Shown piece after piece: positions 44,856 to 55,125 of a DNA stretch of 64,000 nt. The position numbers were made by a program, and so were the translations under genes. How positions within the stretch are numbered: the stretch's first letter is position 1; each line of letters starts with the position of its first letter. Origin of the DNA: Gemmatimonadota bacterium. Lineage in GTDB: Bacteria; JAAXHH01. The notes beneath the pieces are model-generated. The model saw nothing but the letters and a program-made list of their open reading frames with translations, was not told where the DNA came from and did not search any database. The stretch is taken from positions 62,001 to 126,000 of the forward strand of contig JAPOZT010000034.1 of assembly GCA_026705925.1 (NCBI GenBank), written 5' to 3'.

Positions 44856-46669
44856 TTTGGACGCTGGCCAGACGCTTGAACGCTGGCCAGGCGCGCGTAG
44901 CGGGGAGGATCGGTAGTCTCGTGCATGTTGGTATAATAGGATCCTCGCCCCGGATCTACACGGTCGGCCTTCCGCTGTGCCTTTGCCTTATCTTCCTTTC
45001 CTGCGACAGTCCCTCCTCCGAACGACCGGACCCGGCCGACGCCCCGGCGTCTGTCCAGTTCACGGATGTCGCGTCGGTTTCCGGAATCACCTTCCGTCAT
45101 AACAACGGCAAAACAGGCCGATACTACTTCGTGGAGCAGGTCGCCTCCGGGGGTGGTTTTATAGACTACGACGGAGATGGCGACCTCGACATCTACCTGC
45201 TCAACGGTACGGCCATCCCGGGATTTGAACCGGATCGGCCCTTGTCCAATGTCCTCTATCGTAACGAGGGCGGCGGGTTATTCACGGACGTGACCGGCCA
45301 GGCCGGCGTGGGCAATGTGGACGGCTACGGAATGGGCGTGGCCGTCGCCGACTACGACAACGACGGCGACGACGACCTGTTCGTCACGAACTACGGGGAG
45401 AACGTCCTCTACCGAAACGAAGGGGACGGGACTTTCCGGGACGTGACCCGCCAGGCGGGGATGTCGGTACCTCGGAATCCTACGTTCTCGACCAGCGCGG
45501 CATTCCTGGATTACGACCGGGACGGGCATCTGGACCTGTACGTGTGCGTGTACGTCGAATTCGACTTCGAGGCCAACAAGCGTTGCTCCCGGGACGGCAT
45601 CCAGTCCTACTGCGGACCCGATGTCTACGAGGGTGTGGCCGACCTGCTGTACCGGAACAATGGCGACGGGACTTTTTCAGATGTTTCCGAGGCAGCGGGC
45701 ATCGCCAATCCGAACGGTAAAGGCCTCGGGGTCGTGGGAGGCGACTACGACGGCGACGGATGGACGGATATATTCGTGGCCAACGACCTGACGCCGGACT
45801 TCCTTTACCGGAACAATGGCGACGGCACGTTTACCGACCAGGCGCTGCTTGCGGGCGTGGCCTATGGCGAGGATGGCGTCGCCCGGGCGGGCATGGGGGT
45901 GGATTTCGGAGACTACGACCGGAATGGGTCGCCGGATATCTACGTGACCAATTTCTCCCTGGAACCCAATTCCCTGCACCGGAACAACGGGAACGGCACA
46001 TTTACCGAAACCACTTTCGGCGCAGGCGTAGGGAATCCCACGCTCCTTTACCTGGGGTTCGGTACGGCCTTCCTGGATTTCGACAACGACGGCTGGCTGG
46101 ATATTTTCGCGGCGAACGGCCACGTGATCGACAATATCTCCCTGTTCGATCCGACGATTAAGTACGCGCAGACCAATCAGCTGTTCCGGAACGACGGGAA
46201 CGGGGGTTTCACCGACATCAGCGCTGGCGCTGGCCCTCCGTTCCAGGTGGAACGCGTACACCGTGGCGCGGCCTTCGGAGATGTGGATAACGATGGCGAC
46301 GTCGATATCCTGGTCACCACGGTGAACGACGTACCCCTTTTGCTGCGAAACGACGGGGTTGGCGGGAGCGCCAGCCTGCTCGTCGCCACCGAGGGTGTCC
46401 GGAGCAATCGGAACGGCATCGGCGCGCGAGTCACCGTGGTCACCGACGCCGTGCGACAGTCGCGGGAGATTCGAAGCGGCTACAGCTACCTGGCGGCCAA
46501 TGATCTCAGGGCCCACTTCGGACTCGGTTCATACGCCGGGGCGGACTCGGTCATCGTGGACTGGCCCGGCGGCGCGAGAGACGTCGCAACCGGGGTAGAA
46601 GGCGGCCAGCACATCACCATCCGCGAAGGCGAAGGTATCGTCTCGCAAACGCCATTTCTCCGGCGTTGA
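44852..46669 (+). CDS. CRTAC1-family FG-GAP/ASPIC lipoprotein
   Basis: The 605-residue protein matches the CRTAC1 architecture. After a lipobox-like signal (VGLPLCLCLIFLSCDS) come many FG-GAP/VCBS repeats with calcium-loop motifs (DYDGDGDLDIY, DYDNDGDDDLF, DYDRDGHLDLY, DVDNDGDVDIL). They are followed by a C-terminal ASPIC/UnbV domain (NRNGIGARVTV, GYSYLAANDLRAHFGLG). The fold is a calcium-binding beta-propeller exported to the envelope; the molecular role is unknown. The start is uncertain: TTG at 44852 overlaps the previous stop, GTG at 44921 is possible. Its 3' end overlaps the opposing flippase gene by 56 bases. Confidence 0.88.
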   Translation: MIWTLARRLNAGQARVAGRIGSLVHVGIIGSSPRIYTVGLPLCLCLIFLSCDSPSSERPDPADAPASVQFTDVASVSGITFRHNNGKTGRYYFVEQVASGGGFIDYDGDGDLDIYLLNGTAIPGFEPDRPLSNVLYRNEGGGLFTDVTGQAGVGNVDGYGMGVAVADYDNDGDDDLFVTNYGENVLYRNEGDGTFRDVTRQAGMSVPRNPTFSTSAAFLDYDRDGHLDLYVCVYVEFDFEANKRCSRDGIQSYCGPDVYEGVADLLYRNNGDGTFSDVSEAAGIANPNGKGLGVVGGDYDGDGWTDIFVANDLTPDFLYRNNGDGTFTDQALLAGVAYGEDGVARAGMGVDFGDYDRNGSPDIYVTNFSLEPNSLHRNNGNGTFTETTFGAGVGNPTLLYLGFGTAFLDFDNDGWLDIFAANGHVIDNISLFDPTIKYAQTNQLFRNDGNGGFTDISAGAGPPFQVERVHRGAAFGDVDNDGDVDILVTTVNDVPLLLRNDGVGGSASLLVATEGVRSNRNGIGARVTVVTDAVRQSREIRSGYSYLAANDLRAHFGLGSYAGADSVIVDWPGGARDVATGVEGGQHITIREGEGIVSQTPFLRR

Positions 46670-48080
46670 AGAATCTCATCGCCCACAAAGCCACCGGGTA
46701 GGCCGCGATCAGGGCGATCTCCCCGGGCCAGGCGATCTCCCCGGACCAGGCGATTCCGGTGAGCTCACGCACCGCGAACAGCACTCCGCACGCGAAGACT
46801 ACCTTGATCAGTCGGATGTATTCGTAGGGTATCGGGTAATACCTCCGGCCCACGAGATACAACCCGGCCACCATCACCGCGTAGGCGGCCGCCGAGGCCG
46901 TGGCCGCCCCGTACATACCGAATTCCGGGATGAGCCAGAGGTTCGTCAGGATGCAGACCAGGGCCGACGCGGCTGTGATGAAGGGGAGCAGGATGGTCTT
47001 CTTCTCCAGGTAGACGCCCACCGTAAGGTTGACGTATATCCCATACAGCACGTACGCCGCGAGCAAGATGGGCACGACGGCGATCCCTTCCCAGTAAGAC
47101 GCCTCGATCAGGGTGTAGCCACCGATGGAGATGCGGACCAGGTCGTCGATGAGGAAGGAAAGGACCAGAAAGACGCCGCCCGCGACGGCCAGGAAATAGG
47201 TTAACACGCGGGCGAACAGCGGCCTGGGGTTCTCCTCCCTTGAAGTCTCCAGAAAGAAGGGCTGCCAGGCCTGCCTGAACATGGTGACGAAGATGAGCAT
47301 GCCGACGCCCAGCTTGCGGGCCGCATGGTAGATGCCGAGGGTTTCCGCGCCGGCCATCCGTTCCAGCATCAGCCGGTCGATGGTTTCGATGATGATGATG
47401 CAGGCTCCGGCGGGCACGTAGGGCAGGCCGAACTTAAGGAGCCGCCCCATGGTTCCGCGGGACCAGGAGAAGGACATGTGCCGCAGGGTAATGCCCGCCA
47501 GGATGAGGAAGACGATCCCGGATCCCGCGATGTTGCTGATGAGAATGCCTTGCAGCCCCATGTCGAGCACGACGACGAGGTAGCAGTTCCCCCCGAGTTC
47601 GATCACGACCTTCATCAGCTTGAGGGAGGCGAACGTCGCGGCCTTGCCCTCTCCCCGCAGCCGCGCGAAGGGAATGGCGTTCAGGGCATCCAGCGCCAGG
47701 ACCGCGGCGGCCAGTTGGACGTAGGAGGTCAGGGAAGTGGAAACGGCGATGAGGGGCGCGATCCGGGCGGCGAACAGGAATATGATCACGGCGAGCCCGG
47801 CCGACGTCAACAGCATGGTGAGATAGCCGGTGCTCAGCGTATCCCGCTTGCGGTCCTCCTCGAGCACGTAGTACCTGAGAAAGGCCGAATCCATTCCGTA
47901 GAGGAAAACGACGTTCGCCAGCGCGATGAAGGTATATACGAGCCCGTAGTAGCCGAATTCCTCCACGGGCATGACATGAGTATACACCGGTACCAGCAGG
48001 TAGGCCATGGACCTGCCCAGCACGTCGCTGAGACCGTAGATCGCCGAATGGGTGGTGAGTCTTTTGAGGCCTTGGAACAT
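46614..48080 (-). CDS. Polysaccharide flippase (Wzx/MATE-like)
   Basis: The 488-residue protein has about 12-14 hydrophobic segments and the organisation of oligosaccharide flippases that move lipid-linked sugars across the inner membrane. The N-terminus MFQGLKRLTTHSAIYGLSD is typical for the family. ATG at 48080 was chosen because the upstream in-frame stretch lacks membrane character. Near the C-terminus, two and a half copies of an 18-bp repeat (46714-46756) duplicate the motif Ile-Ala-Trp-x-Gly-Glu inside a loop. No glycosyltransferases are adjacent, which is unusual. Confidence 0.88.
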   Translation of the reverse strand: MFQGLKRLTTHSAIYGLSDVLGRSMAYLLVPVYTHVMPVEEFGYYGLVYTFIALANVVFLYGMDSAFLRYYVLEEDRKRDTLSTGYLTMLLTSAGLAVIIFLFAARIAPLIAVSTSLTSYVQLAAAVLALDALNAIPFARLRGEGKAATFASLKLMKVVIELGGNCYLVVVLDMGLQGILISNIAGSGIVFLILAGITLRHMSFSWSRGTMGRLLKFGLPYVPAGACIIIIETIDRLMLERMAGAETLGIYHAARKLGVGMLIFVTMFRQAWQPFFLETSREENPRPLFARVLTYFLAVAGGVFLVLSFLIDDLVRISIGGYTLIEASYWEGIAVVPILLAAYVLYGIYVNLTVGVYLEKKTILLPFITAASALVCILTNLWLIPEFGMYGAATASAAAYAVMVAGLYLVGRRYYPIPYEYIRLIKVVFACGVLFAVRELTGIAWSGEIAWPGEIALIAAYPVALWAMRFFNAGEMAFARRYLRLRGW

Positions 48081-48339
48081 GGATCCTGGTCTGAGGGCGG
48101 TCAGGGTTCTCACCGCCTCGGGAGGGGGCGGATTCCAGGCGCTGAGCACCGATATGGTACCGGCGGCCGCAGGAGACGTCAAGCATTTACGGGTGGGCCA
48201 GGTCGCCGGAATCCTTATCGCGTCGGCAATGCCGGACTTCGATATTGAACGCCGTCGGGCGAAAAAGGTTCGTTGCGGGAGCGCCGGTTCTTTATCTTGA
48301 CCGGGGAAAGTCCAATACTCGTTACGGGCAGGAGCGGCC

Positions 48340-49101
48340 ATGTCGGAAGTCACGGAAGTCACGGAAGTCATCTACGGAAGGAACCCGGTCCGGGCGGCCC
48401 TTCAGGCGGGCCGAAGCCTCAACCGGATCTACATCGCCGACGGCGTTGCGCGCCAGGACGTGGCCGACATCCTGGACCTCGCCCGGAAGCGCGGCGTCGT
48501 ATTCCAGTTCACCGAACGCCGCCGGCTGGACCGCCTTACCGACGGCAGGCACCAGGGGGTCGTCGCCACGGTGGCCGGCCACCAGTACGCCGAAATGGCG
48601 GATATCCTGGCGTCGGCCGGGCGGTCCGAATCTCCCCCCTTCCTCGTCCTGCTGGACGGCATACAGGATCCCCACAACCTGGGCGCGATCATTCGCACCG
48701 CGGACGCGGTCCGCGCCGACGGCGTCGTGATACCCCGTCGTAACGCGGCGGGACTGACCGCTGCCGCGGTCAAGGCTTCGGCCGGGGCCAGCGTGCACGT
48801 ACCGGTCGCGCGGGTGGCGAACATGAACCACGCCATGCAGGCACTACGTGAAGCGGGCGTCTGGCTCGTGGGCCTCGCGGCGGACGGTCCTTCGCTTTTC
48901 AGCAAAATGGACTATACCGTCCCCGTGGCACTCGTCATCGGCGGCGAGGGCAAGGGACTGAGGCCCCTTGTCCGGCGCAACTGCGACGAGGTGGTGCGGC
49001 TTCCGGTCGCCGGGCACGTGGATTCGCTCAACGCGTCCGTGGCGGCGGCCCTCGTGCTGTACGAGGTCTTTCGTCAACGGCAGGAAACGGCGGGCAGGTA
49101 G
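48340..49101 (+). CDS. rlmB: 23S rRNA (guanosine2251-2'-O)-methyltransferase RlmB-like
   Basis: The 253-residue protein is a SpoU/TrmH-family 2'-O-methyltransferase. It has the N-terminal substrate-binding domain with IYGRNPVRAAL and the SPOUT domain with DGIQDPHNLGAIIRTAD (motif 1), LVIGGEGKGL (motif 2) and LNASVAAALVLYE (motif 3), all complete. Three 9-bp repeats at 48345-48371 encode Glu-Val-Thr repeated at the very N-terminus, before the conserved region. RlmB is the likely identity, though close paralogues (TrmH, tRNA Gm18) exist. Confidence 0.92.
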   Translation: MSEVTEVTEVIYGRNPVRAALQAGRSLNRIYIADGVARQDVADILDLARKRGVVFQFTERRRLDRLTDGRHQGVVATVAGHQYAEMADILASAGRSESPPFLVLLDGIQDPHNLGAIIRTADAVRADGVVIPRRNAAGLTAAAVKASAGASVHVPVARVANMNHAMQALREAGVWLVGLAADGPSLFSKMDYTVPVALVIGGEGKGLRPLVRRNCDEVVRLPVAGHVDSLNASVAAALVLYEVFRQRQETAGR

Positions 49102-49146
49102 CGGTAAACGTGCCGGGAAACCCACCGCGTCGAACCGACAAAACGG

Positions 49147-49175
49147 TTGACACTACGGCCTCGCGGCGTTATGCT
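49147..49175 (+). promoter_or_regulatory. Promoter for ppdK
   Basis: A perfect TTGACA (49147-49152) and TATGCT (49170-49175) are 17 bases apart, about 115 bases before the ppdK ATG. Confidence 0.75.
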
Positions 49176-49290
49176 ACCGCCCTGTGTTTTTTTGGCGAAA
49201 AGCCCTGCGGACGGGACTGAAAAAAAACAGGCGGGCTGAATAAAGTATCGAAGTAAAGCACTGGAATAAGTAAAGGAGCAAGGAAGCGTC

Positions 49291-51993
49291 ATGGCGAAAC
49301 ACGTATACTACTTCGGCGGCGGCGAGGCGGATGGATCCGCGGAATTCAGGGAGCTTCTGGGCGGCAAGGGCGCCAATCTGGCCGAGATGAGCCACCTCGG
49401 CATTCCCGTTCCCGCGGGCTTCACCATCTCAACGGAAATATGCACCTATTTCTACGACCACGACCACCGGTACCCGGCGGAACTGGACGAACAGATCCAA
49501 CAGGCGATGGCGCAGGTCGAGGGCGTCATGGACGCCGGTTTCGGCAGCGCGGAAAACCCGCTGCTGGTTTCCGTCCGGTCCGGGTCCCGTTCCTCCATGC
49601 CCGGCATGATGGACACCATTCTGAATCTCGGACTGAACGATGCCACCGTCGAGGGACTGATCGCACAGTCGGGTGACGAACGCTTCGCCTACGACAGCTA
49701 CCGGCGTTTCGTACAGATGTACGGCGACGTGGTCATGGGCGTGCGCCCGTCAGACGATGAGGATCACGATCCCTTCGAGGCGTTGCTGGAACGCAGGAAG
49801 GACCGCGCCGGCGTCACGGAGGACATGGACCTCGGGGCCGCCGACCTCAAGGCGCTGGTCGCCGAGTTCAAGGCCGAGATCAAGGCGCGTACGGGCGCCG
49901 ATTTTCCCGACGACCCCCGCGAGCAGCTCTGGGGCGCTATCGGGGCCGTGTTCGGCTCGTGGAACAACGAACGCGCCGTGGTGTACCGGAAGTTGAACGA
50001 CATCCCGGATGAATGGGGCACTGCCGTCAACGTGCAGGCCATGGTCTACGGCAACATGGGCGACGACTGCGCCACGGGGGTCGCTTTCAGCCGCGATCCC
50101 GCGACCGGCGAGAAGCGGTTCTACGGCGAATACCTCATCAACGCCCAGGGCGAGGACGTCGTAGCGGGCATACGGACGCCCCGGCCCATCGAACAGCTCG
50201 AGGGCGAGATGCCGGACGCCTATCATCAACTGGTAAGCATCTGCGATACGCTGGAATCCCATTACAAGGACATGCAGGATATCGAGTTTACCATCCAGCG
50301 CGGTAACCTGTGGATGCTGCAGTGCCGCGTCGGAAAGCGTACTGGTTTCTCCGCCATCACGATCGCGGTAGACATGGTACGGGAAGGGCTGATAGACGAG
50401 AAAGAAGCCCTGCGGCGCGTGGAGCCCGACCAGCTCGACCAGTTACTGCGCCCGGTGTTCGACGTGGAAGAGAAGCGCCGCGCGGAGCACGAGGGACGGG
50501 TGCTGGCCCGGGGCCTGAACGCCGGTCCGGGTGCGGCGTCAGGTAAAGTTGTGTTCAACGCCACCGATGCCGAGTCCTGGGCGGACCTCGGCGACCAGGT
50601 CATCCTGGTCCGCATCGAGACGTCGCCCGAAGACATACGCGGCATGAACGCCGCGGTGGGTATCCTGACCGCAAGGGGCGGCATGACGAGCCACGCGGCC
50701 CTGGTCGCCCGCCAGATGGGCAAGGTCTGCGTCGCCGGCTGCGGAGAGCTGGATATCGACTACGCCGCCCGTCAGATGCGCGTCGGCGAACAGGTCATCG
50801 CCGAAGGGGACTACATCTCCATAGACGGGTCCACCGGGGAGGTCATGGCCGGCGCCATTCCGACCATTCCCTCCGAAGTGCTGCAGGTCCTGTTGCAGAA
50901 ATCCAGGTCGTCGGAGAACTCGGAAGTCTATCAGCGGTACGAAAGCCTGATGGCCTGGGCCGACCGGAACCGCAGGCTCAAGGTGCGGACCAACGCAGAC
51001 CAGCCCGATCAGTCTGCCACCGCGCGCGCCTTCGGCGCCGAGGGCATCGGCCTTTGCCGGACCGAACACATGTTCTTCGAGGAAGACCGGATCGATTCGG
51101 TCCGGGAGATGATCCTGGCCGATGACGAAGCCGGCCGCCGGAAGGCACTGGCCCGGCTGCTGCCGATCCAGAGAAGTGATTTCATCGGGATATTCGAGGT
51201 CATGGACGGCTACCCCGTCACGATCCGCACGCTCGACCCGCCCCTGCACGAGTTCCTGCCCCACGAGGACGAGGCCATCGGCCAACTCGCCGCGCAGACC
51301 GGCGTACCGGTAGAGCGGTACCAGCGCAAGCTGGAGGACCTGCGGGAGGCCAATCCCATGCTCGGACACCGCGGGTGCAGGCTCGGTATCGCCTACCCCG
51401 AGATCACCGAGATGCAGGCCCGGGCGATCTTCGAAGCCGCGAGCGACTGCGTGAAACGGGGTATCAAGGCCATCCCGGAGATCATGATCCCCCTGGTCGG
51501 TCACATCAACGAGTTGCGCATGCAGGCCGAGGTCGTCCGCCGGACGGCCCGGGAAGTGCAGTCGGAGACCGGCGTGGAGGTGGACTACCAGATCGGTACC
51601 ATGATCGAGCTGCCCCGGGCGGCGCTGACCGCCCACGAGATCGCGGAGGAAGCGGAGTTCTTTTCCTTCGGGACGAACGACCTGACGCAGACGACCTTCG
51701 GACTCTCCCGCGACGACGCGAGGTTCATCCCCGACTACCTGCATGCCGAGATCTGGCCGGAAGACCCCTTCGTTAGTATAGACGGCAGCGGTGTCGGAGA
51801 ACTCGTGAAAATCGGCGTCGAGCGCGGCCGCGCCACGCGGGACGGCATGAAGGTGGGCATCTGCGGCGAGCACGGCGGCGACCCCGCCTCGGTCGAATTC
51901 TGCCACGGCGTGGACCTGGACTACGTCAGCTGCTCTCCTTACCGCGTGCCCATCGCCTGTCTGGCTGCGGCCCGGGCGGCGCTGTCCGACTAG
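49291..51993 (+). CDS. ppdK: Pyruvate, phosphate dikinase
   Basis: PPDK interconverts pyruvate, ATP and phosphate with phosphoenolpyruvate, AMP and pyrophosphate. The 900-residue protein has the N-terminal ATP-grasp domain ([37 protein letters not shown]), the central phosphohistidine domain with H468 in [16 protein letters not shown], and the C-terminal PEP/pyruvate barrel with C858 in [10 protein letters not shown]. All are intact and the length is typical (about 880-930). AAAGGAG precedes the start and a strong promoter is at 49147. It can serve gluconeogenesis or pyrophosphate-dependent glycolysis. Confidence 0.98.
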   Translation: MAKHVYYFGGGEADGSAEFRELLGGKGANLAEMSHLGIPVPAGFTISTEICTYFYDHDHRYPAELDEQIQQAMAQVEGVMDAGFGSAENPLLVSVRSGSRSSMPGMMDTILNLGLNDATVEGLIAQSGDERFAYDSYRRFVQMYGDVVMGVRPSDDEDHDPFEALLERRKDRAGVTEDMDLGAADLKALVAEFKAEIKARTGADFPDDPREQLWGAIGAVFGSWNNERAVVYRKLNDIPDEWGTAVNVQAMVYGNMGDDCATGVAFSRDPATGEKRFYGEYLINAQGEDVVAGIRTPRPIEQLEGEMPDAYHQLVSICDTLESHYKDMQDIEFTIQRGNLWMLQCRVGKRTGFSAITIAVDMVREGLIDEKEALRRVEPDQLDQLLRPVFDVEEKRRAEHEGRVLARGLNAGPGAASGKVVFNATDAESWADLGDQVILVRIETSPEDIRGMNAAVGILTARGGMTSHAALVARQMGKVCVAGCGELDIDYAARQMRVGEQVIAEGDYISIDGSTGEVMAGAIPTIPSEVLQVLLQKSRSSENSEVYQRYESLMAWADRNRRLKVRTNADQPDQSATARAFGAEGIGLCRTEHMFFEEDRIDSVREMILADDEAGRRKALARLLPIQRSDFIGIFEVMDGYPVTIRTLDPPLHEFLPHEDEAIGQLAAQTGVPVERYQRKLEDLREANPMLGHRGCRLGIAYPEITEMQARAIFEAASDCVKRGIKAIPEIMIPLVGHINELRMQAEVVRRTAREVQSETGVEVDYQIGTMIELPRAALTAHEIAEEAEFFSFGTNDLTQTTFGLSRDDARFIPDYLHAEIWPEDPFVSIDGSGVGELVKIGVERGRATRDGMKVGICGEHGGDPASVEFCHGVDLDYVSCSPYRVPIACLAAARAALSD

Positions 51994-52076
51994 CGCGCCT
52001 GGTTCGCGGACCCTCTTGAGAACCTTCATCGCCCGCGCGGGGACATAGCGGCGGCTTGCCGAAGGACACCCGAATC

Positions 52077-53222
52077 ATGTGGGAACTCTTCTGGCGATTC
52101 CTGGCCCTGGGATGCATCAGCTTCGGCGGTCCCGTCGCCCACCTGGGATACTTCCGGACCGCCTTTGTGGATCGGTTGAAGTGGCTTGACGAAGCTTCCT
52201 ACGGCCGGCTCGTGGCCTTGAGCCAGTTCCTTCCCGGACCCTCTTCCAGCCAGGTCGGCTTCGCCATCGGATACCAGCGGGCGGGCGTCGCCGGCGGCGT
52301 CGCCGTGTTCCTGGGGTTCACGCTGCCGTCCTTCGTGATCCTGTACCTGCTGGCCATCGCCGGGAGCACGGTGACGGAAACGGTCTGGTTCGGCGGATTC
52401 GTCAATGGATTGAAAATGCTGGCCGTGGTCGTGGTCGCCGACGCCGTCCTGGGCATGTACGCCACCTTCTGCAGGCGCCGCCTCACCGGAGCACTGTGCG
52501 TTCTGACCGCGTCGGCCCTGCTGGTCGCCCCTTCGATGACGACCCAGTTCGCAGTCCTGGCGGCCGGCGCGCTGGCCGGTTGGCGCTTTCTGCGCGCGCC
52601 GGAGGCCCCGCCCGGAGACCGGCTTAGTTTCTCCTGGCTGCCGCTGACCGGCTTCTTTGTGCTCCTCATCGGTCTTCCGTTCCTGGCGAGCCTGTCGCCG
52701 GACCTCGATCTGTTTTCCCGGTTCTACCAGGCCGGAAGCCTGGTATTCGGCGGTGGACACGTCGTTTTGCCGCTGCTCCAGCAGACCGTGGGCGACGCGC
52801 TTCCCATCGATCGTTTCCTGCTCGGCTACGCCGCCGCCCAGGCCATTCCAGGCCCCATGTTCGCCATGTCCGCGTTCCTGGGCGCCGGTATGACTCCGGA
52901 TCACGCGCTGACGGGCGCGTTGATCGCGGTCCTCGGGATTTTCCTGCCGGGATTCCTGTTGATCCTGTCCTTCCACGACACCTGGGAGACGCTTGCGCGG
53001 AAACCGGGCGCCGCGGGCGCGGTGGCGGGGGTCAACGCGTCGGTGGTCGGTCTCCTGCTGGCCGCGCTCTACCAGCCCGTGTTCGTCAACGCCGTCTTCT
53101 CGCCCCTGGATCTCGCCCTCGCTCTCATCGGGTTTTTCCTGCTCAGGGTGCTGCGCCTGCCGATCCTGGCGCTGGTCGCGTTCTTTGCTGCGGCGGGGAT
53201 GCTGCAAGCTGTCCTGGGGTGA
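52077..53222 (+). CDS. chrA: Chromate transporter family protein ChrA
   Basis: The 381-residue inner-membrane protein has two ChrA repeats. The first begins with LALGCISFGGPVAHLGYF and contains QFLPGPSSSQVGF; the second has SLVFGGGHVVLPLL and AAAQAIPGPMFAMSAF. Members export chromate by proton-coupled antiport, but many do other jobs, so chromate is the family name rather than a proven substrate. ATG at 52077 matches the family start; a TTG seven codons upstream is also in frame. No chrB-like regulator is nearby. Confidence 0.92.
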   Translation: MWELFWRFLALGCISFGGPVAHLGYFRTAFVDRLKWLDEASYGRLVALSQFLPGPSSSQVGFAIGYQRAGVAGGVAVFLGFTLPSFVILYLLAIAGSTVTETVWFGGFVNGLKMLAVVVVADAVLGMYATFCRRRLTGALCVLTASALLVAPSMTTQFAVLAAGALAGWRFLRAPEAPPGDRLSFSWLPLTGFFVLLIGLPFLASLSPDLDLFSRFYQAGSLVFGGGHVVLPLLQQTVGDALPIDRFLLGYAAAQAIPGPMFAMSAFLGAGMTPDHALTGALIAVLGIFLPGFLLILSFHDTWETLARKPGAAGAVAGVNASVVGLLLAALYQPVFVNAVFSPLDLALALIGFFLLRVLRLPILALVAFFAAAGMLQAVLG

Positions 53223-53350
53223 CGGAACAACGAAGTCGGTAATCCTTGTCTATATCGGTTAAAATGGGATATTACAGAAGGGTCAATCCATCTTGGCCGG
53301 AACTGTTCACCCTGGCCGGACAAATCCACTTCGTGTCTTCGTACCTGATC

Positions 53351-55063
53351 ATGCGACGAATCGCTTCATTCCTCATTTTATTCGCATTTCTATCCGCCCC
53401 GGAAGTCTCCGCCCAGCGGGTCAACTCCATCGGCGTCGAGATGCCCGAAGACGCGGCACCGCCGGAGCGTCAGCGGCTGCGGTTCTTCGAGATGGACGGG
53501 ACTTACATGGAGTGGTTCAAGACCATATACAAGCGCAGCCCGGCCACCAACCTCATCTCCGAGCCGCTGGTCCGCCAGGACCACAACTACGACCTGGTAC
53601 CGGCCGCAGCGAAGTCCTGGGAGGCCACGCCGGACGGCAATACCTGGCTCTTCCACCTGCGGTCCGGGATGCAGTGGGACGACGGCCGGCCCTTCACCGC
53701 CCATGACTACGTCTTTACCTTCCGCCGGGGAGCGGACCCGGACAATGCCTACGACTTCGAATGGCACTACCGCATCATCAAGAACTGGAGCGACGTGGTC
53801 GGCCGGCGGCTTCCCGTGGATTCGCTGGGCGTGGAGGCGATAGACGATACGACGCTGGCCGTCCATACCGAGCAGCCCGTCCCTTACCTGCCCTTCAACC
53901 TCATCATGAGCTGGGCTTCTCCGGAGCACGCGGTGGCCAAGTACGGCGAAGAGTGGTCCACCCGGGCGGAGACCCATATTTCGTCCGGTCCTTTCAAGGT
54001 TACGGAATGGCGCAAGAACGAGATCATCATCCTGGACGCCAATCCGATGTACCGGGGGTCCATGCCGCCCCTGCTCGACCAGGTGGTTATCCGGGTATTC
54101 TCCCAGTCGGCCGTGCCGCTCATGCTCTCGGCGTATACGGCCGAAGAGGTGGACATGATCCTCCTGAACGGGCAGGCAGCGCTCGGACGGGTCAAGAGCG
54201 ACCCGGTGCTCCGCCATGAACTGCATTCCATGGTCAACTTCGTCACGTTCTACATGACCATGGATACGTACAATCCGCCTTTCGACGACCTGCGTGTCCG
54301 GCAAGCCTTCGCCCACTCCATCGACCGCACGGCCCTGATGGACTCCGCCCTGAAGGACGTGGGCGTGGCGGCCTACAGCATGCTGGCGCCCGGTTTTCCC
54401 GGTTCGCGACCAGAAGTCTTCCGCCATATGCTTCCCTACGATCCCGAACGGGCCAGGCAGTTGCTGGCCGAAGCCGGATACCCCGACGGCAAGGGTTTTC
54501 CCCAGGTCGATATCTGGATCCGCACCCACGACTACCAGGCCACCCGCTTACCCGCGGAGGCCATCCAGGCGATGATCGCCGAAGCGCTGAACGTACGGGT
54601 CGGGGTCAGGGTCATCGAGCGAAAGGTGTTCACCGACGGCCTCAACAACCACGAGGTGACGCTGGCCCTGGTGGCCTACAGCCAGGATTTCCCGGATCCG
54701 GCCAACCTGCTCGGACTCTGGCGGTCCAGGGGACGCCACGCATGGCACGACGACACCTTCGAACGGCTGATTCACGAGGGCAACGAGTTCATGGGACCGC
54801 CCGAGGAAAGGTACGCCATCTACCACGCCGCCGAACGCAGGCTCGTGGAGGACGTGGGCGGCATCTTCCTCTGGTTTCCCGTGGAGCACCGCCTGTGGAA
54901 ACCTGATTTCCACAGCCCTACCCTGCAGCCCAACCGCCTCGGCATGGAGGTCTGGTCCAACCTGACCTGGATGAACGGGTATTTCAGGGATACGGATCGT
55001 GACGCGGCGGATCCGCCGCGCAGCCGCGGCCTCTGGGACTGGCTCAAGTCCGCCCTGGACTGA
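53351..55063 (+). CDS. Peptide/nickel-type ABC transporter solute-binding protein
   Basis: The 570-residue protein belongs to the SBP_bac_5 (oligopeptide-binding) family. It has a signal peptide (FLILFAFLSAPEVSAQ) and family segments such as NLISEPLVRQDHNYDLVPA, LRSGMQWDDGRPFTAHDYVFT and LRVRQAFAHSIDRTALM. It would bind peptides or similar compounds in the periplasm. No permease or ATPase genes are adjacent, so it is an orphan in this window. ATG at 53351 is chosen for the signal peptide, although no good ribosome site is seen. It converges on the opposite-strand gene at 55126. Confidence 0.9.
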   Translation: MRRIASFLILFAFLSAPEVSAQRVNSIGVEMPEDAAPPERQRLRFFEMDGTYMEWFKTIYKRSPATNLISEPLVRQDHNYDLVPAAAKSWEATPDGNTWLFHLRSGMQWDDGRPFTAHDYVFTFRRGADPDNAYDFEWHYRIIKNWSDVVGRRLPVDSLGVEAIDDTTLAVHTEQPVPYLPFNLIMSWASPEHAVAKYGEEWSTRAETHISSGPFKVTEWRKNEIIILDANPMYRGSMPPLLDQVVIRVFSQSAVPLMLSAYTAEEVDMILLNGQAALGRVKSDPVLRHELHSMVNFVTFYMTMDTYNPPFDDLRVRQAFAHSIDRTALMDSALKDVGVAAYSMLAPGFPGSRPEVFRHMLPYDPERARQLLAEAGYPDGKGFPQVDIWIRTHDYQATRLPAEAIQAMIAEALNVRVGVRVIERKVFTDGLNNHEVTLALVAYSQDFPDPANLLGLWRSRGRHAWHDDTFERLIHEGNEFMGPPEERYAIYHAAERRLVEDVGGIFLWFPVEHRLWKPDFHSPTLQPNRLGMEVWSNLTWMNGYFRDTDRDAADPPRSRGLWDWLKSALD

Positions 55064-55125
55064 TCAATTCGATTTCTGTGCTTAAATTAAACGTTGTCGC
55101 CGTGGATCGAACGGCGTGGCGCGCG

